DNA from: Hofstenia miamia
Taxonomy: Eukaryota; Xenacoelomorpha; Acoela; Hofsteniidae
Reading direction: 5' to 3'
Assembly: GCA_900660155.1 (NCBI GenBank)
Contig: CABFPE010000436.1
Location: forward strand, 391,806-416,208
DNA: 24,403 bases
This document shows positions 9,241 to 20,873 of the stretch, one piece after another. Below the pieces are notes generated by a model that did not search any database, was not told where the DNA came from, and worked only from the letters and a program-made list of their open reading frames with translations. Position 1 is the first letter of the stretch. Each line of letters opens with the position of its first letter. Both the position numbers and the translations under genes were made by a program.

Positions 9241-12200
9241 TTCACTATACTTATGTTAACGTTAGAAACAAATAGAATTTATTTAACTTAACGTCTTTAA
9301 CATTAGTGTGGATATAATAATCATTTTTTTTGGTTTTGCCTTGCACTCGAATACAATCATTGCAAGTCTACTACAATAAAACAATAAAAGTATAACTTAA
9401 AGAGGTGAAATAACAACATTTTTGAGATAATGACTTAATGAATTCCGATCTTACGGGTATCGAGGCACACCTCAGATGAAAATTTAACCCTTTAAGAGTC
9501 AGATATTTTCAGGGCGTTATAAATTGACTAACACGGAACGCCCCATGGTCAACAAAAACATTCTTTGATTCCTGTATTAAAACTACAATTTAAATTTTTA
9601 GGAAAATGTTGTTGCCACTGCCAAGTAAACTGTAAGACCAGAATTCATTTATAATTAAATTTTGTACTTAGCATGCGATATTCAAAAAACATTTTACAAA
9701 TAGTGAATTAGTTCTTCAAAAAGAAGCTGTTGACAAAAAGCAGCAGGAAATGAGGAAGTCATTCAATTACGAAAAGTATTTACAGATATAAATTAAACAA
9801 CCGCTCATCACAATAAGCGCTTCTTGATTGAGTTTTGGGAAAATAAATATGGCGGCAGCAATCAAGCAAAACAGGTTTCAAAAATCAGTTATTAAAATTT
9901 CGAAAATGGAACTTTTAAACATATGACAAAACGTGTTAATTGAAAAATTTGCAGACTGCATCTAAATTACTGCATTCATGTCATTTAAATAATAATATAT
10001 TGACAAGGCAAATAGAAACTTTAAACAACAAGTAGTTAAGACATTTGAAGTTCACAGTATACTACTTTTTGGCATGAGCATTTAATAAAGAATATAGTAT
10101 CTCAATAAATTTTCTGCAACTTCTAGAATTCAAATTTGCTCAGTAAATTAGGAATATGTTGAAATGTAAACAAAAATTGAGAAAAGTACTAGAAAACTAA
10201 ACCATAAATACGCAAATAGTTTGTCAAAAAATAATTTGTGATTTTGCAGTGGATTTAATAATTCTGTTTTGTAAGTGATGTTCCAAATTTGGGGTCATTC
10301 ATAAATTAGATCTATACTACATTCATAAAATTCCCAAAAAAAATAAAAAAAGAAAACGTAAAAAAGCTCAAATCTTCATTAAAATAGCAAATCTCTAATT
10401 AAATTAAATCTCTAATTAAAATTAAATTCAATAAAAAATAATATTCACAAAAACATCTTACCGACTAATGGCAAAGATAAGCTTTGTTACAGTGATAGAC
10501 AAATTGTCAATAAATTTAAATACCTATAATAGTTTAGCAATCAAGTGATAGATAACTCAAATTAAACTCAGTTCAGGCAACGTACGAAAAATAATTGACG
10601 ATAGAAATTATTTCTTTTAAGTCAACGTAACCTATTACGTAAGCACGAGTCATATGATGGAAAAGCTGCGTAATAAGCAGAAATTCAATTGGGAAATTCA
10701 CAATGGCAGGTGAGCAAAACGTCGGGGAATTCAAATGTTATCACAAAAACACCGTATCACTTTACAATTCATAAATTATTGAAATCACTCTTACAACAGG
10801 ACTAACAATTTAAGTTAAATGCAACACTTTAAATTTACTATCCTGTAAATTAGGCGCAAACAAATTTTAGAGACAAAAAATTGTTGGGAAAAGTAATATT
10901 CTATAAATTGCTAATAGATAAATTAACACAAATCAAAATTCAAACATTAAATTGATCTGGTTGCTCATAGCTGGATCGAATTTGTAAAAGCAAAGTTGCA
11001 TAAATGCAGGTATGCATTCAAATCTTTGACCTTGAACTCAGATTTTAATCGAGTTCTAACACTCACAGTTTATTATTTTAAAATACAAAGCACAAAAATA
11101 TTAATCAACAAAAATTACATGGGCACAACTGGATGAGTAACATAAAAATCTTATTGGTATGAATGCCACGGAAAAAACATTATACATATACAAATACAAT
11201 TAGATAGGGTATTTTCAATGCTTTCCAAAAATTTATAATTTTAATCTTTGTATAAATTTATATTGCATTAAAATACAATAAAGCCAATATTAAGAATACT
11301 TCATGCAATTGCATGTGCAGGGTGGGCCAAAAGTCATTCACCAATTTGAATTTGAAATAACTTATGTATTTTAGCAGTTATATTTACGACATTTTTTGTT
11401 TTAATAGTCAAGGTGATGGAAATTGATTGGCTAATAAAAATTTAATTTTAGCATACTTGAGAAACTTGTATTCTTAAAGAAAAATAACATCCTATGTCTT
11501 CTATTAGGTTCATTTTCAGCAAGTTCTCACTGTATTAGTTGTAATTTGTATGAATAAAAAACTTTCCATAGCTCTTGTTTTTGGGTGGAAGACGTTGGAT
11601 AAATTTCAATATTTTCATGTATTATTTCTTTGTTTTTATCTGTATAAACTGTTTAATGTCTTCCGAAACCTGCGGCAGATCACTCACGGCTACTTGACCC
11701 GCAAATTTTTTAAACATGCCCTTAATTAAATTCCTACTAGCTAGAAGCATATTTCACATAAAAATTCATTTGATAATCTCATTGGGATTGATATATTAAG
11801 GTTCGATTTTGACAGTAAAAGTATAAAATTTGTATGTTGCACAACTGGAATTTCTCTATAATAAGCTTTCATGATTTGAAAAAAATAAAGCATATTCAAA
11901 CAAAAAAATTAAAACATAAAAAAATATTGAAAAATAAATAGGTTCACTTGGGTGTCTTTTGCCCACTGTGAATATTAATACGCTATTTCAATACATTTTC
12001 ATTGCTGCTTAGAAGCTTTACTTTTTACTAGTTATGTTGCCTGGAAATAAAATCACTGGTTAGTGTTCCAAAACTAAAAATGAATAAATCTTAAATGTAG
12101 AAATGGAATGTCGTAGCATGTTGACGTACACAAAACATTGGTAACAAAAAGGTCGGAAATTTCATACTAATATTGAAGTTTGCAAGTTAAACTGTATTAT

Positions 12201-12980
12201 CTTAATCACCTGATAACCACATGCCAATCAATATATTGATATTACATATTAATGACAATTTCTCAGAGAAATAACTTTTCTCAACTTACAATTTGAAATT
12301 ATTTACTATTAAACACTTATAACCGAAATTAACCAAAACCAATTTTTTCAAAATAGCTAAAATTTAAATGCATGGTCAAACTAGAAGTATTGATCTAAGT
12401 TAAAGAACATTAAGAAACACAAATTTGCTTAAAATTAAATAAATATAATTACATAATTAACTTTCGTTCAATCTATATACAATATAACAATATACTCGTG
12501 CAAGCCAATTTGCAAACTCAAATTATCTGATTATTCATTAATTAATAATTGAATACAAGCTGATTATTGTTAATTAAATATAATTAATAGAGTCAAAGCA
12601 ATATATTTGCTAAAAAGTTACAATTAGAGAACTAAATATATATGCATAATATATAATAATAATAAATGTGTGTGTGCCTATGTATGTGGTGAGCTCCGTA
12701 TAAGCAATCGGCAAATATGTTTAGCATGCTTGTTCCCCCAATTATGTTTTGTCGGTGTAATCAATATAATGTAGAATACCAAAAAAACTGATTTGCGAAT
12801 GCAATATGCCACGTTTTACAAAAACATCTAAAAACATAAGATCCCTAATCAAATTAAAATAACCATTAGAAAACAAATACCATGTGAAAAACATTTTCTG
12901 CGTTGCTTGAGAGCATGCAACCAATTAGCAATAATGAGATATTGTTATAGGTAACATTCAATTTCCTTTTATTTATACAA
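9241..12980. other. Long non-coding region, weak exon-like sites only
   Basis: No sustained coding frame is visible. Two plus-strand starts stand out: ATGGCGGCAGCAATC at 9849 (25 codons), and ATGGCAG followed by GTGAGC at 10703-10715, an ATG seven bases before an ideal splice donor. CpGs cluster around 10570-10730, so a small first exon or promoter on the plus strand is conceivable but unproven. A compound AT/TG microsatellite lies at about 12635-12690. A weak inverted repeat at 11322-11966 is listed separately. Confidence 0.5.
11322..11966. mobile_element. Possible decayed mariner-like element (weak termini)
   Basis: GTGGGCCAAAAGTCA at 11322-11336 is roughly mirrored by TGTCTTTTGCCCAC at 11953-11966, whose reverse complement is GTGGGCAAAAGACA. 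A terminus preceded by CAGG with a GGGTGGGCCAAAAGT core resembles some IS630/Tc1/mariner ends. No TA target duplication is clear and no transposase is recognisable in the ~600 bases between. It may be coincidental. Confidence 0.2.
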
Positions 12981-13117
12981 TTGATAAACAGCACGACTAT
13001 GTTGTGTAGAAACCATATGTACAATTCTTTTTGGTTTCGCTTGATATCTGGTAAGGTGCAACTTGCCACTTTAGTATATTACAAAATCATGCAGTTCTAA
13101 ATTTTAGGAAGGAGGAA
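12981..13117 (-). mobile_element. Orphan piggyBac transposase fragment
   Basis: These 137 bases match 14120-14256 in the piggyBac element at about 85-90% identity in the same orientation, with sharp edges. On the minus strand they encode the part just before the third catalytic aspartate (compare MASCTLPDIKRNQKELYIW with the shifted reading VAPYQISVETKKSCTYTF of the fuller copy). No TTAA-bounded termini are seen around it, so it is an isolated piece of a related copy rather than an end of the neighbouring element. Confidence 0.75.
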
Positions 13118-13417
13118 TTTGTTATTAAAATTTGTCGGATGTAGAAATTGAATTGCACAAGAATGAATTCCGAGAATATAGATAAAAGTAGATTAATTCG
13201 AAAAAGAGCTGAATTTTGACCACATGGAAGACAGAAACACATTAAAAAACAGTAAATACATACTTAAGTAAAAAATATTTAGGACATCAATTTTGACGAC
13301 TTCTTCATTCAATGTGTATAACTACTATAAATAGATACATTTTCATAGTCCAATTTGATTTCGTTTATCAAAGAATCATTATGGTGGAGCATAAATAACG
13401 CTTACTCTATTAATTAA

Positions 13418-13434
13418 CACTAGAAGCGCCAAAC
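13418..13434 (+). repeat. piggyBac left terminal inverted repeat
   Basis: CACTAGAAGCGCCAAAC, immediately inside TTAA (13414-13417). It pairs with 15591-15607 with two mismatches. Confidence 0.9.
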
Positions 13435-13714
13435 CCGGCAATTGACGATTTTGAAAATTTAAATAATAATAATTTTTTTGTAGAAGTGGTTTTTCAAAGT
13501 TAAATTTGTTACTTAAGCTAAAGATATTTTCAGAATACACTATTATTAAAAAAATTTATATTATTATACCTTGCTATACAAGTGGTTTCTACGTATTAAC
13601 TGAAAACAATACTCTGAAAAAATCTTAGCCTTATATTTTTGCTGCATGTTTTTAATATTTGGTGCAATATATGAACATAATTACGATTAGTCGACCAAGT
13701 TGATAAAGATACAT

Positions 13715-15410
13715 CTATATTGCAATTTTTATTGAGAAACAGTTGATACATATGACAGCCTGCCACTTCTCACAAACAGATTTACTGCAAATTCTGCACA
13801 AATTCACAGTTCCATTCTTTTCACAATGAACATTAATCTGACAAGTGACTCGCTTTTGGAGCCAAAAGAGCACTGAGTAGTCTAAATATCAATGTCTTTC
13901 CTGAGCTCTTTGGACAATTGTTGCAGAAATGTGCGTCTACTGATATCAGAATGTGTTTGTGTTTTATACAGCATGCGTTCACTCCAGCAATATCCAAAAT
14001 ATTAGAAAAAACGGCCAAGGACCAGCGTCTACTGGCCAATTTTGTCGACACATACTGTCTAGTAGATCAACTGCATATTTATTATTATAACATAATACAC
14101 TTTCAGGCTTCTTACCATCTTGATAAACAGCACGACTATGCTTTTTAGAAAGTATATGTACAACTCTTTTTGGTTTCGACTGATATCTGGTAAGGTGCAA
14201 CTTGCCACTTTGGTACATTACAAAATCATGCAGTTCTAAATTTTAGGGAGAAGGAAGTTCGCGACGATTTGAACGCACGGTTCAAACTATTGTTGTTGAA
14301 TAGAAGTAAAAAAATTATCAATACTTACTTTCTATCCTTTGTTGTTCAGAGGTTCCATAAGTGTTTGCACAACATGTGTACCAAATGACACATGTCTGTT
14401 CTCATCTTTTCCAAGATAGGGCTTGATATTGATACTCTGATGAAACATTAGCTAATATCACAAATTTATCCGACGTTGCGGGCATATATTGAGTAAAACG
14501 GCAGCATGTTTTAGTCGGAAGTAATTGTTCATCAATAGTCAGGAATGATGATGGTTGGTAGAAACGTTGAGAATTGGCTACAAAGCTATCTAAAATAGTT
14601 TAAATTAGACAAAACTTGTCCTGTTGCAGATTTCTACGGCGTTCTTGAAGACGATCAAATCTGAGAAACCTTTTTATCTCTCTCATTTTTGGCGGGACAG
14701 TGTCTTGTTGAACATGGAAACTCCATACATCGTTGACAATAGTTTTTGAATTGATAATTTTGTCGATATGTAATTCGTTTTAGGTACAATAATACCACGA
14801 AGTTTTCTAGTTCATCTCTTGTTAGATTCCTCTCATTAACAAAAAGCATTTGCACAATCAACAATAAAATTCAGCATCAAATTATCAAAAAGAAGATTTC
14901 ATGCGTCTAATGGAGTTATGATGCCAGCAAAAACTAGTGTTACAGCTTCAGCCTGGCTATTATATTTTTTCGTTGCATTCTGCCAAGTCTAGCTCCCTGT
15001 GTATTTTCAACTATTGTCCATTCAGTTCAATCTCGCTATCGAAGTGAATTATTTTCATTGTCAATCTCTTCGTGACTGCTATTTGACAAGAGGTCTAAAT
15101 CTTCATCACTGCTGCTTGATGAAATATCATGTAATAGCTGTTCATCATTATTCTCCTCTACCTCTTCTAAATCTTGATCAGTGTCATCTGCAGATTCATC
15201 ACTTGGAAGATTTATCATTGTTTGCAGGAAACGTTGCGCGACATTTGTTGAGACATTACAATTGATACTGGTATGTAACACCTTTGCAGCAATTCTATTA
15301 AATGAAATTAGAGTATATTTAGTAATCCATAATAATTGGGTACAATTAGTTACGAAAGTCTTGCTACAAAATATTCGCACCTTTTTGAAATATTTACACA
15401 AACTATTCAC
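13715..15410 (-). pseudogene. piggyBac transposase, broken by frameshifts
   Basis: Read from 15410 downwards, the parts follow piggyBac order. An acidic N-terminal region comes first (ESADDTDQDLEEVEENNDEQ, ending 15036). Next come NLTRDELENFVVLLYL (about 14820) and the block MREIKRFLRFD...NLQQDKF (about 14620-14690). The first catalytic aspartate is in IDEQLLP (14531-14533), followed by KPYLGKDENRHVSFGTHVV. The second catalytic aspartate is in IDNFFTS (14317-14319), followed by VRSNRRELPSP and KPKRVVHILSKKH. The third is in AVDLLDSMC (14066-14068). RRWSLAVFSNILDIAGVNA and a terminal cysteine-rich segment (CRICSKSVC...CINC) end at a stop at 13715-13717. The parts lie in changing frames: at least four frameshifts and two in-frame stops. 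About ten residues after DNFFTS are lost. All three catalytic aspartates survive, so the decay is recent enough for easy recognition. Confidence 0.92.
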
Positions 15411-15590
15411 ACACTTATTATTATTATTTTAATAGGATAATACAATCTGTGCACATGAAGATTTACATGAATTTATGTTTTAAATATCATTTATAATGTT
15501 ACTAAGGTTTTGAGTATATTTGTAGTAATTTACAAAACGTAATATAGAAATTGTCAATTGACGAATTTTGGAGTTTTAGGTATATTAAAA

Positions 15591-15607
15591 GTCTGGCGCT
15601 TCTAGTT
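15591..15607 (-). repeat. piggyBac right terminal inverted repeat
   Basis: GTCTGGCGCTTCTAGTT on the plus strand, followed by TTAA at 15608-15611. It is the inverted partner of 13418-13434. Confidence 0.9.
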
Positions 15608-15611
15608 TTAA

Positions 15612-17212
15612 CCTGGATAAACCTAGTTCAATTAATAAAAATCGAAACATTTAAACATGTTAATTTAAATTGAAATAAACATTAGACTGGATTTTCTAGA
15701 TATATTTCAAATAAGCATTTAGGAGAAAAGCATACAATGCAATTGATCAAATTCAAAATCGATGAATAATAAGTATACACAATGTAGTAAGTTGACGTAT
15801 CAATTTGACCAAATTTAAATGAATTTACCATTACTTATGAAGGAGCTAAATGAGACAGGAAGTACAGATTGCAAACAAACAAATAGTTTACCTGGAATAT
15901 AAATAAAACATGCAAGAGTCAACAAACATAATGACAGACCGTTTACTTCCTGTAATAATATTTTACAAGAAAATCTTAAAAATAAACAAATAAGGGTTAA
16001 TATGCCATTTTTGAAAAATTAAAATAGAAATAATGCTCTATGCGGTAACGACACACTGCTAAAAGAGGGCATAATAGTAATATAACTAAAAAAAATTTAT
16101 GCAGTCGAGCATCAATCTAAACAAAAATTAGAATACTATTTCCTCAAATTATATCCCATTACGAATTCTCTGACTAATAAGTGTATGTGTTTACCCCAGC
16201 CTTAAAAAGTTGTACCATTCTCAGGCACTTAATGAGTAAGATTCATACAAGCTGAAATGTAAATCACGTTGTAATTAGAAGAGAACCCTTGCTCCAATTA
16301 GCATTGTTCAGGATTCCCCTGAGTTTGAAATGTAACAATATTTAGTGAATCGAAAGAAATAATATACTAATATTGAAAACTCCAAAATACATCTAGAGGA
16401 TTGCACTAAATAGCTGCTCTAAGCAAGAATTTTATTTTTTTAGAAAACCCCTGTAATATGGTATTGCAAAAAATGACTACTCATAAAAAATTCCTAAAAC
16501 ACATTTAACATTAGAAAAACAACCTGCTCAACTAACAAACTTCAAATGAACATAGCTACAATTGGTAGGAAATAACTTCATTAAGAACTGCAGATAAAGC
16601 AGAATTAAATCAAAAAAGTTTTCATTTCAAGATCCATTTAAGTTTAGGTCTCTTGCAATATACAATAATTCTTTACAATGGAAAATGTTACAAAAACTAT
16701 TTTTGAAATACTTTGTTTTTATTAAAATGTTTTCCAAATATTCAAAGTCATTGTTAAATTATGAATACAATGTGCATTCAAGTTATCACTAGAAAAAAAT
16801 TTTTAAATGTTTGTTTCTAAAAATTTATACATTTTGAATTTACCTTAAGTTATTTTTTGCCCCATTTACTATCATAATGAATTTTTTTATCATAGAGCGA
16901 TTAATTTGAATATGCGAGTTTTAATAAAATGCACGCAAGATCAAATAAGCTTAAATAAACATAATTTAAATACTAGTAGTAAATTTTAATAACGTTTATA
17001 TTGACTATCTAGAAATCTGCAAAATCTAAAATGTATTAATCGTAGAAATAGTTAATAGATTTAACATTTGCATCTAATTGGATATAGTATTCAAGTAATA
17101 TTGAAAAAAAATACATATTTCAAACTAAGGTTCTGCACAGCTACTAACGAAACAACGTATATCTACTAGACAGACCAAATAGCTTTAAAATATAAACTCC
17201 AAATAGTTGTCA
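15612..17212. other. Non-coding region, nothing recognised
   Basis: AT-rich sequence with many homopolymer runs and stop codons in all frames. I see no gene, RNA or repeat that I can name. Confidence 0.6.
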
Positions 17213-18096
17213 ACACTAACAATACTTTAAATCAGGATTAACAAGATAGACAAGAAACAGATCTACGAAAATCATAGGAACTAGTTTTAATAAAGTTACT
17301 TTCTATCTTGCTACGTTCAATTTTACAGAATGGCATCTTTTAAATTTAAAAACTAAGGTTAAATGTCTCTTTTAAAAAAACTTGGATTAAATCGACAAAA
17401 TGTAAGCCTGCAAATATTGGAAGTTGGTAATTTTTTTAAATATTTATTACTTTAAACCAACACTTATTTTCTTAGGGTCAAAATAGCAAACCTTTTTTTG
17501 GAAATCTGGACGAAAAATCAATACTATTTGCATTAAGGACAGTGATGTCACTGTAAATTTGGGGGGCCAACAAAAATGTCAATACAGTGCCTCCAAATTT
17601 ATGAATTAAATTTTCAGTTTTGTACCTGCATAAATTTGGGAATCAAATGTTGTCAAATATTCTCTATTAAAGATTGTTTCTATTTGTGGGTACCAATTTT
17701 TGCTATTTTTACATATTTTCCTTTTACCAAACTTGGGGTCTCATATTATCAAAATTGTGTTGCCATTTGAGGGATATCAGGAGATAGAGAGGCCACACTT
17801 ACAAAATTATTAATGGTGGATCAAGTGTAAGATAAGTAGATCAAAGGAAGTCTTGCTTCCAGCCAAAATTTAAGACATTGCAGAATGATGTTCAGCAATG
17901 TATATAATGCAACTGAGTGTTGATTTAACAGACCCAACTACAAATTGTATGATGCTATTTCACCAGTGCAGTAACAAATTTATTTGACTACAGATTGAAT
18001 CATTGTTATAAAAGGGGATGTTGCCCTCTTGATGTATATTAATTAATTTAGAACAGTGGTGTCTTGTTTATCAAAGTACTTAGGCAAATCAACATA
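17213..18096 (+). repeat. Direct duplication B, copy 1
   Basis: These 884 bases recur at 18098-18981 at a constant offset of 885 with almost no differences; I see one C/T change (17512 versus 18397). The copy starts at ACACTAAC and ends at CAACATA, directly against the N at 18097. Near identity plus an exact boundary at the N indicates overlapping contig ends left unmerged. The 64-codon frame inside (17576-17770) is not recognisable as a protein. Confidence 0.92.
17663..17743 (+). repeat. Dispersed repeat core, second locus
   Basis: This is the counterpart of 1753-1834. TCTATTAAA leads to CCAATTTTTGCTATTTTTA and then to ACTTGGGGTCTCA. The copy at 18548-18628 is part of the assembly duplication. 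Confidence 0.4.
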
Positions 18097-18097
18097 N
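18097..18097. other. Ambiguous base at duplication junction (likely gap)
   Basis: A single N exactly between the two copies of duplication B, as at 2221. Confidence 0.85.
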
Positions 18098-18981
18098 ACA
18101 CTAACAATACTTTAAATCAGGATTAACAAGATAGACAAGAAACAGATCTACGAAAATCATAGGAACTAGTTTTAATAAAGTTACTTTCTATCTTGCTACG
18201 TTCAATTTTACAGAATGGCATCTTTTAAATTTAAAAACTAAGGTTAAATGTCTCTTTTAAAAAAACTTGGATTAAATCGACAAAATGTAAGCCTGCAAAT
18301 ATTGGAAGTTGGTAATTTTTTTAAATATTTATTACTTTAAACCAACACTTATTTTCTTAGGGTCAAAATAGCAAACCTTTTTTTGGAAATCTGGATGAAA
18401 AATCAATACTATTTGCATTAAGGACAGTGATGTCACTGTAAATTTGGGGGGCCAACAAAAATGTCAATACAGTGCCTCCAAATTTATGAATTAAATTTTC
18501 AGTTTTGTACCTGCATAAATTTGGGAATCAAATGTTGTCAAATATTCTCTATTAAAGATTGTTTCTATTTGTGGGTACCAATTTTTGCTATTTTTACATA
18601 TTTTCCTTTTACCAAACTTGGGGTCTCATATTATCAAAATTGTGTTGCCATTTGAGGGATATCAGGAGATAGAGAGGCCACACTTACAAAATTATTAATG
18701 GTGGATCAAGTGTAAGATAAGTAGATCAAAGGAAGTCTTGCTTCCAGCCAAAATTTAAGACATTGCAGAATGATGTTCAGCAATGTATATAATGCAACTG
18801 AGTGTTGATTTAACAGACCCAACTACAAATTGTATGATGCTATTTCACCAGTGCAGTAACAAATTTATTTGACTACAGATTGAATCATTGTTATAAAAGG
18901 GGATGTTGCCCTCTTGATGTATATTAATTAATTTAGAACAGTGGTGTCTTGTTTATCAAAGTACTTAGGCAAATCAACATA
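18098..18981 (+). repeat. Direct duplication B, copy 2
   Basis: Second copy of 17213-18096. It ends at CAACATA, after which unique sequence begins (TAGAGCTTCAAT). Confidence 0.92.
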
Positions 18982-20330
18982 TAGAGCTTCAATATCTTAT
19001 TCATGCAATAAAGCTACTGTAGATTTCATGTAGCAAACAAATGTGCTGAATGGCTGAAGAAATATCTTTGTGAAGCCTGATTTACTTGATTACCAGTTTC
19101 AGTTAATAGAGTTATGAAATTTTCATTGTAACAAAAAATGATTTAGAGATGCAGCACTATGCTTTGATTTTATGTAAAATAATTCATGGATGCATTATGC
19201 TTTCTGTGATTGGGATTAAGCTAATTACATATGTGTTGTAAAGCTGTTTTCCTGAAATCTGCCATGCCTAAATCTCTGAAAGTGTTAATATATCTCAGGA
19301 TGCCACTTTTCCATCTCTCTCTCCCCTTCTGTGAAACTCCATTATCTAGTGTCTCCAGTACCACCTATGTGAAATTCTGTCATCTCATTGCTAAGTTTGT
19401 TTTACTTATCTTTCCATTCTGGTTGGCAGGCCTGTTTTTGGCATGAAGCTTCTTGCCTGTAACAACAATGTCTTGCTAAGCAACATTATTTAGTAATGTT
19501 TCTTGAAAAATATATTTTTGCCCATTACTGTGTCAATATTTAAGCTATAGCTCTGCAATTTTGTATACCTTTTAGAATCCTGAGCATGTCAAATACTGCC
19601 CTCTAGCGGGAAAATAATTTTGCTGTCATTGATGATATGAGGAGTGACCTCATGAAAATATTGGCAATAGAATTTGAAAGTTAAAATTTTTTGGAATTCC
19701 TATAATATTAGAAAATTATAAAAATTTTTAATTAGGCTGAAATTGTATATCTTTTTACCATTTACTTGAAAAGAACCTTTTTGAAAAAAATTTATCATTT
19801 CTTAACTCTAGTAATCTGAAATTTGAAAAGAATTGTTTGAAAATTCATGGTAAACATTGCTCATAGCAGCAATGTTCTTTTTCTAAGAAAACTTTTTTTG
19901 AAAACCTTGTTGGCCATAAGATATTGTATCTTAAGTTTAAAAGGCCATAGCAGCAAAAGCATTAGAGATATCAAAGATCCACTTGAAGTTACAAAAAAAA
20001 ATGTATTTTTCTTCTGCATATCCATACCTATTTCAGACAACATTCCTGATCTTTATAAACAATTATTAAACTTACAATTTCATTCTAAAGTATATGGTAG
20101 TGCACTCCATCTGCAAAGCTTAGATTAAAATGTTGGCTTAGTGTCACTTCAACCAGTTTGACCTCACAAAATAAATTTTAATTACATAGAAAATATTTGA
20201 ATGAAAAGAAACTTTTTTCTTTGTGGGTGATCTATTTAATTTCTTTTAAGTCATTGAAATTGGTTTATTATTTTACAAATGTTAAATACATTTAAAATCC
20301 TTATTTTGAAGTCATTGTCATAATAGCCTA
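18982..20330. other. Non-coding region, no gene recognised
   Basis: Frames at 19231-19446 (71 codons, hydrophobic) and 19847-20128 (93 codons, plus strand) lack recognisable domains and have no supporting signals. CCCTCTAGCGGGAAAA near 19600 is a relatively GC-rich island but matches no element I can name. Confidence 0.5.
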
Positions 20331-20546
20331 GCAACAATTAATGGAGTCAGCTCCTTCATAAGACCACTGCACTTGAGCAGCTAATACTTAAACATCTTAC
20401 TCAAGAAGGACTGAGAATCTGGAAAAATCTTTAAACATTTGCTAGATTTACCATTTAAGACACTTCTGCAGTAATATTAGAATGTCTTGCAACAATGAGT
20501 TGGAGTCAGCTATCTCATGCAACCCCTGCTCTTAAGCAGTTAAACC
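20331..20546 (+). repeat. Two imperfect ~60-bp direct repeats
   Basis: 20331-20392 and 20489-20546 share the order GCAACAAT, TGGAGTCAGCT, a CTTCATA/CTCATGC segment, then a CTTRAGCAG core. They are 158 bases apart. This looks like an older, diverged duplication next to the tandem array that follows. Confidence 0.5.
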
Positions 20547-20591
20547 CAATCAAATGGAGATGTTAATGCAATCTCAACTTATTCATTGTAG

Positions 20592-20873
20592 AACTAAGGA
20601 AGTAACTAACATTGCTATTTTAGTTGTGAGGGTAAAGATATAAGAACATTAGTAACCAAAGGTATAACATAATAATTACCAAATAACCTAAAGATCACAA
20701 TACAAATAAGGAAGCAACTAACATTACTATTTTAGCTGTGAGGCTAAAGATATAATAACATTAGTAACCAAAGGTATAGCATAATAATTACCTAAAGATC
20801 ACAATACAACTAAGTAAGCAACTAACATTGCTATTTTAGCTGTGATGCTAAAGATATAATAACATAATAATAA
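20592..20873 (+). repeat. Tandem repeat, ~112-bp unit, about 2.6 copies
   Basis: Units start at about 20596, 20708 and 20812, each with AAGNAAGYAACTAACATT. They continue through GCTATTTTAGCTGTGA, AAGATATAA, CATTAGTAACCAAAGGTAT and CCTAAAGATCACAATACAA. The second unit lacks 8 bases, giving a 104-base spacing to the third, which is partial. Similarity between units is high, so the array is fairly young. Confidence 0.85.

Larger units (their letters stand above)
13414..15611 (-). mobile_element. piggyBac element with matching TIRs and TTAA duplications
   Basis: The element spans 13418-15607 (2190 bp) and is flanked by TTAA at 13414-13417 and 15608-15611, the diagnostic piggyBac target site. The left terminus is CACTAGAAGCGCCAAAC. 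The reverse complement of the right terminus is AACTAGAAGCGCCAGAC, so 15 of 17 positions match. Just inside both ends, CAATTGACGATTTTG (13439) and CAATTGACGAATTTTG (15555) occur as subterminal direct repeats. It carries a decayed transposase on the minus strand and a minus-strand AATAAA near 13730. The length is near that of typical autonomous piggyBac elements (about 2.4 kb). The termini are well kept while the coding region is dead. Confidence 0.92.

Noticed and set aside
14291-14332. Apparent short intron (GTAAGTA...AATAG) in the piggyBac transposase
   Set aside because: The same bases read in frame as KVSIDNFFTSIQQQ, the second catalytic block of the transposase, so they are coding remnant rather than intron.
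17576-18655. Identical 64-codon plus-strand frames at 17576-17770 and 18461-18655
   Set aside because: Duplicate of one non-coding repeat segment through the contig overlap. No recognisable protein features.
19847-20128. 93-codon plus-strand frame
   Set aside because: No domain, and it is matched by an opposing open frame in AT-rich DNA. No promoter, splice or poly(A) support.
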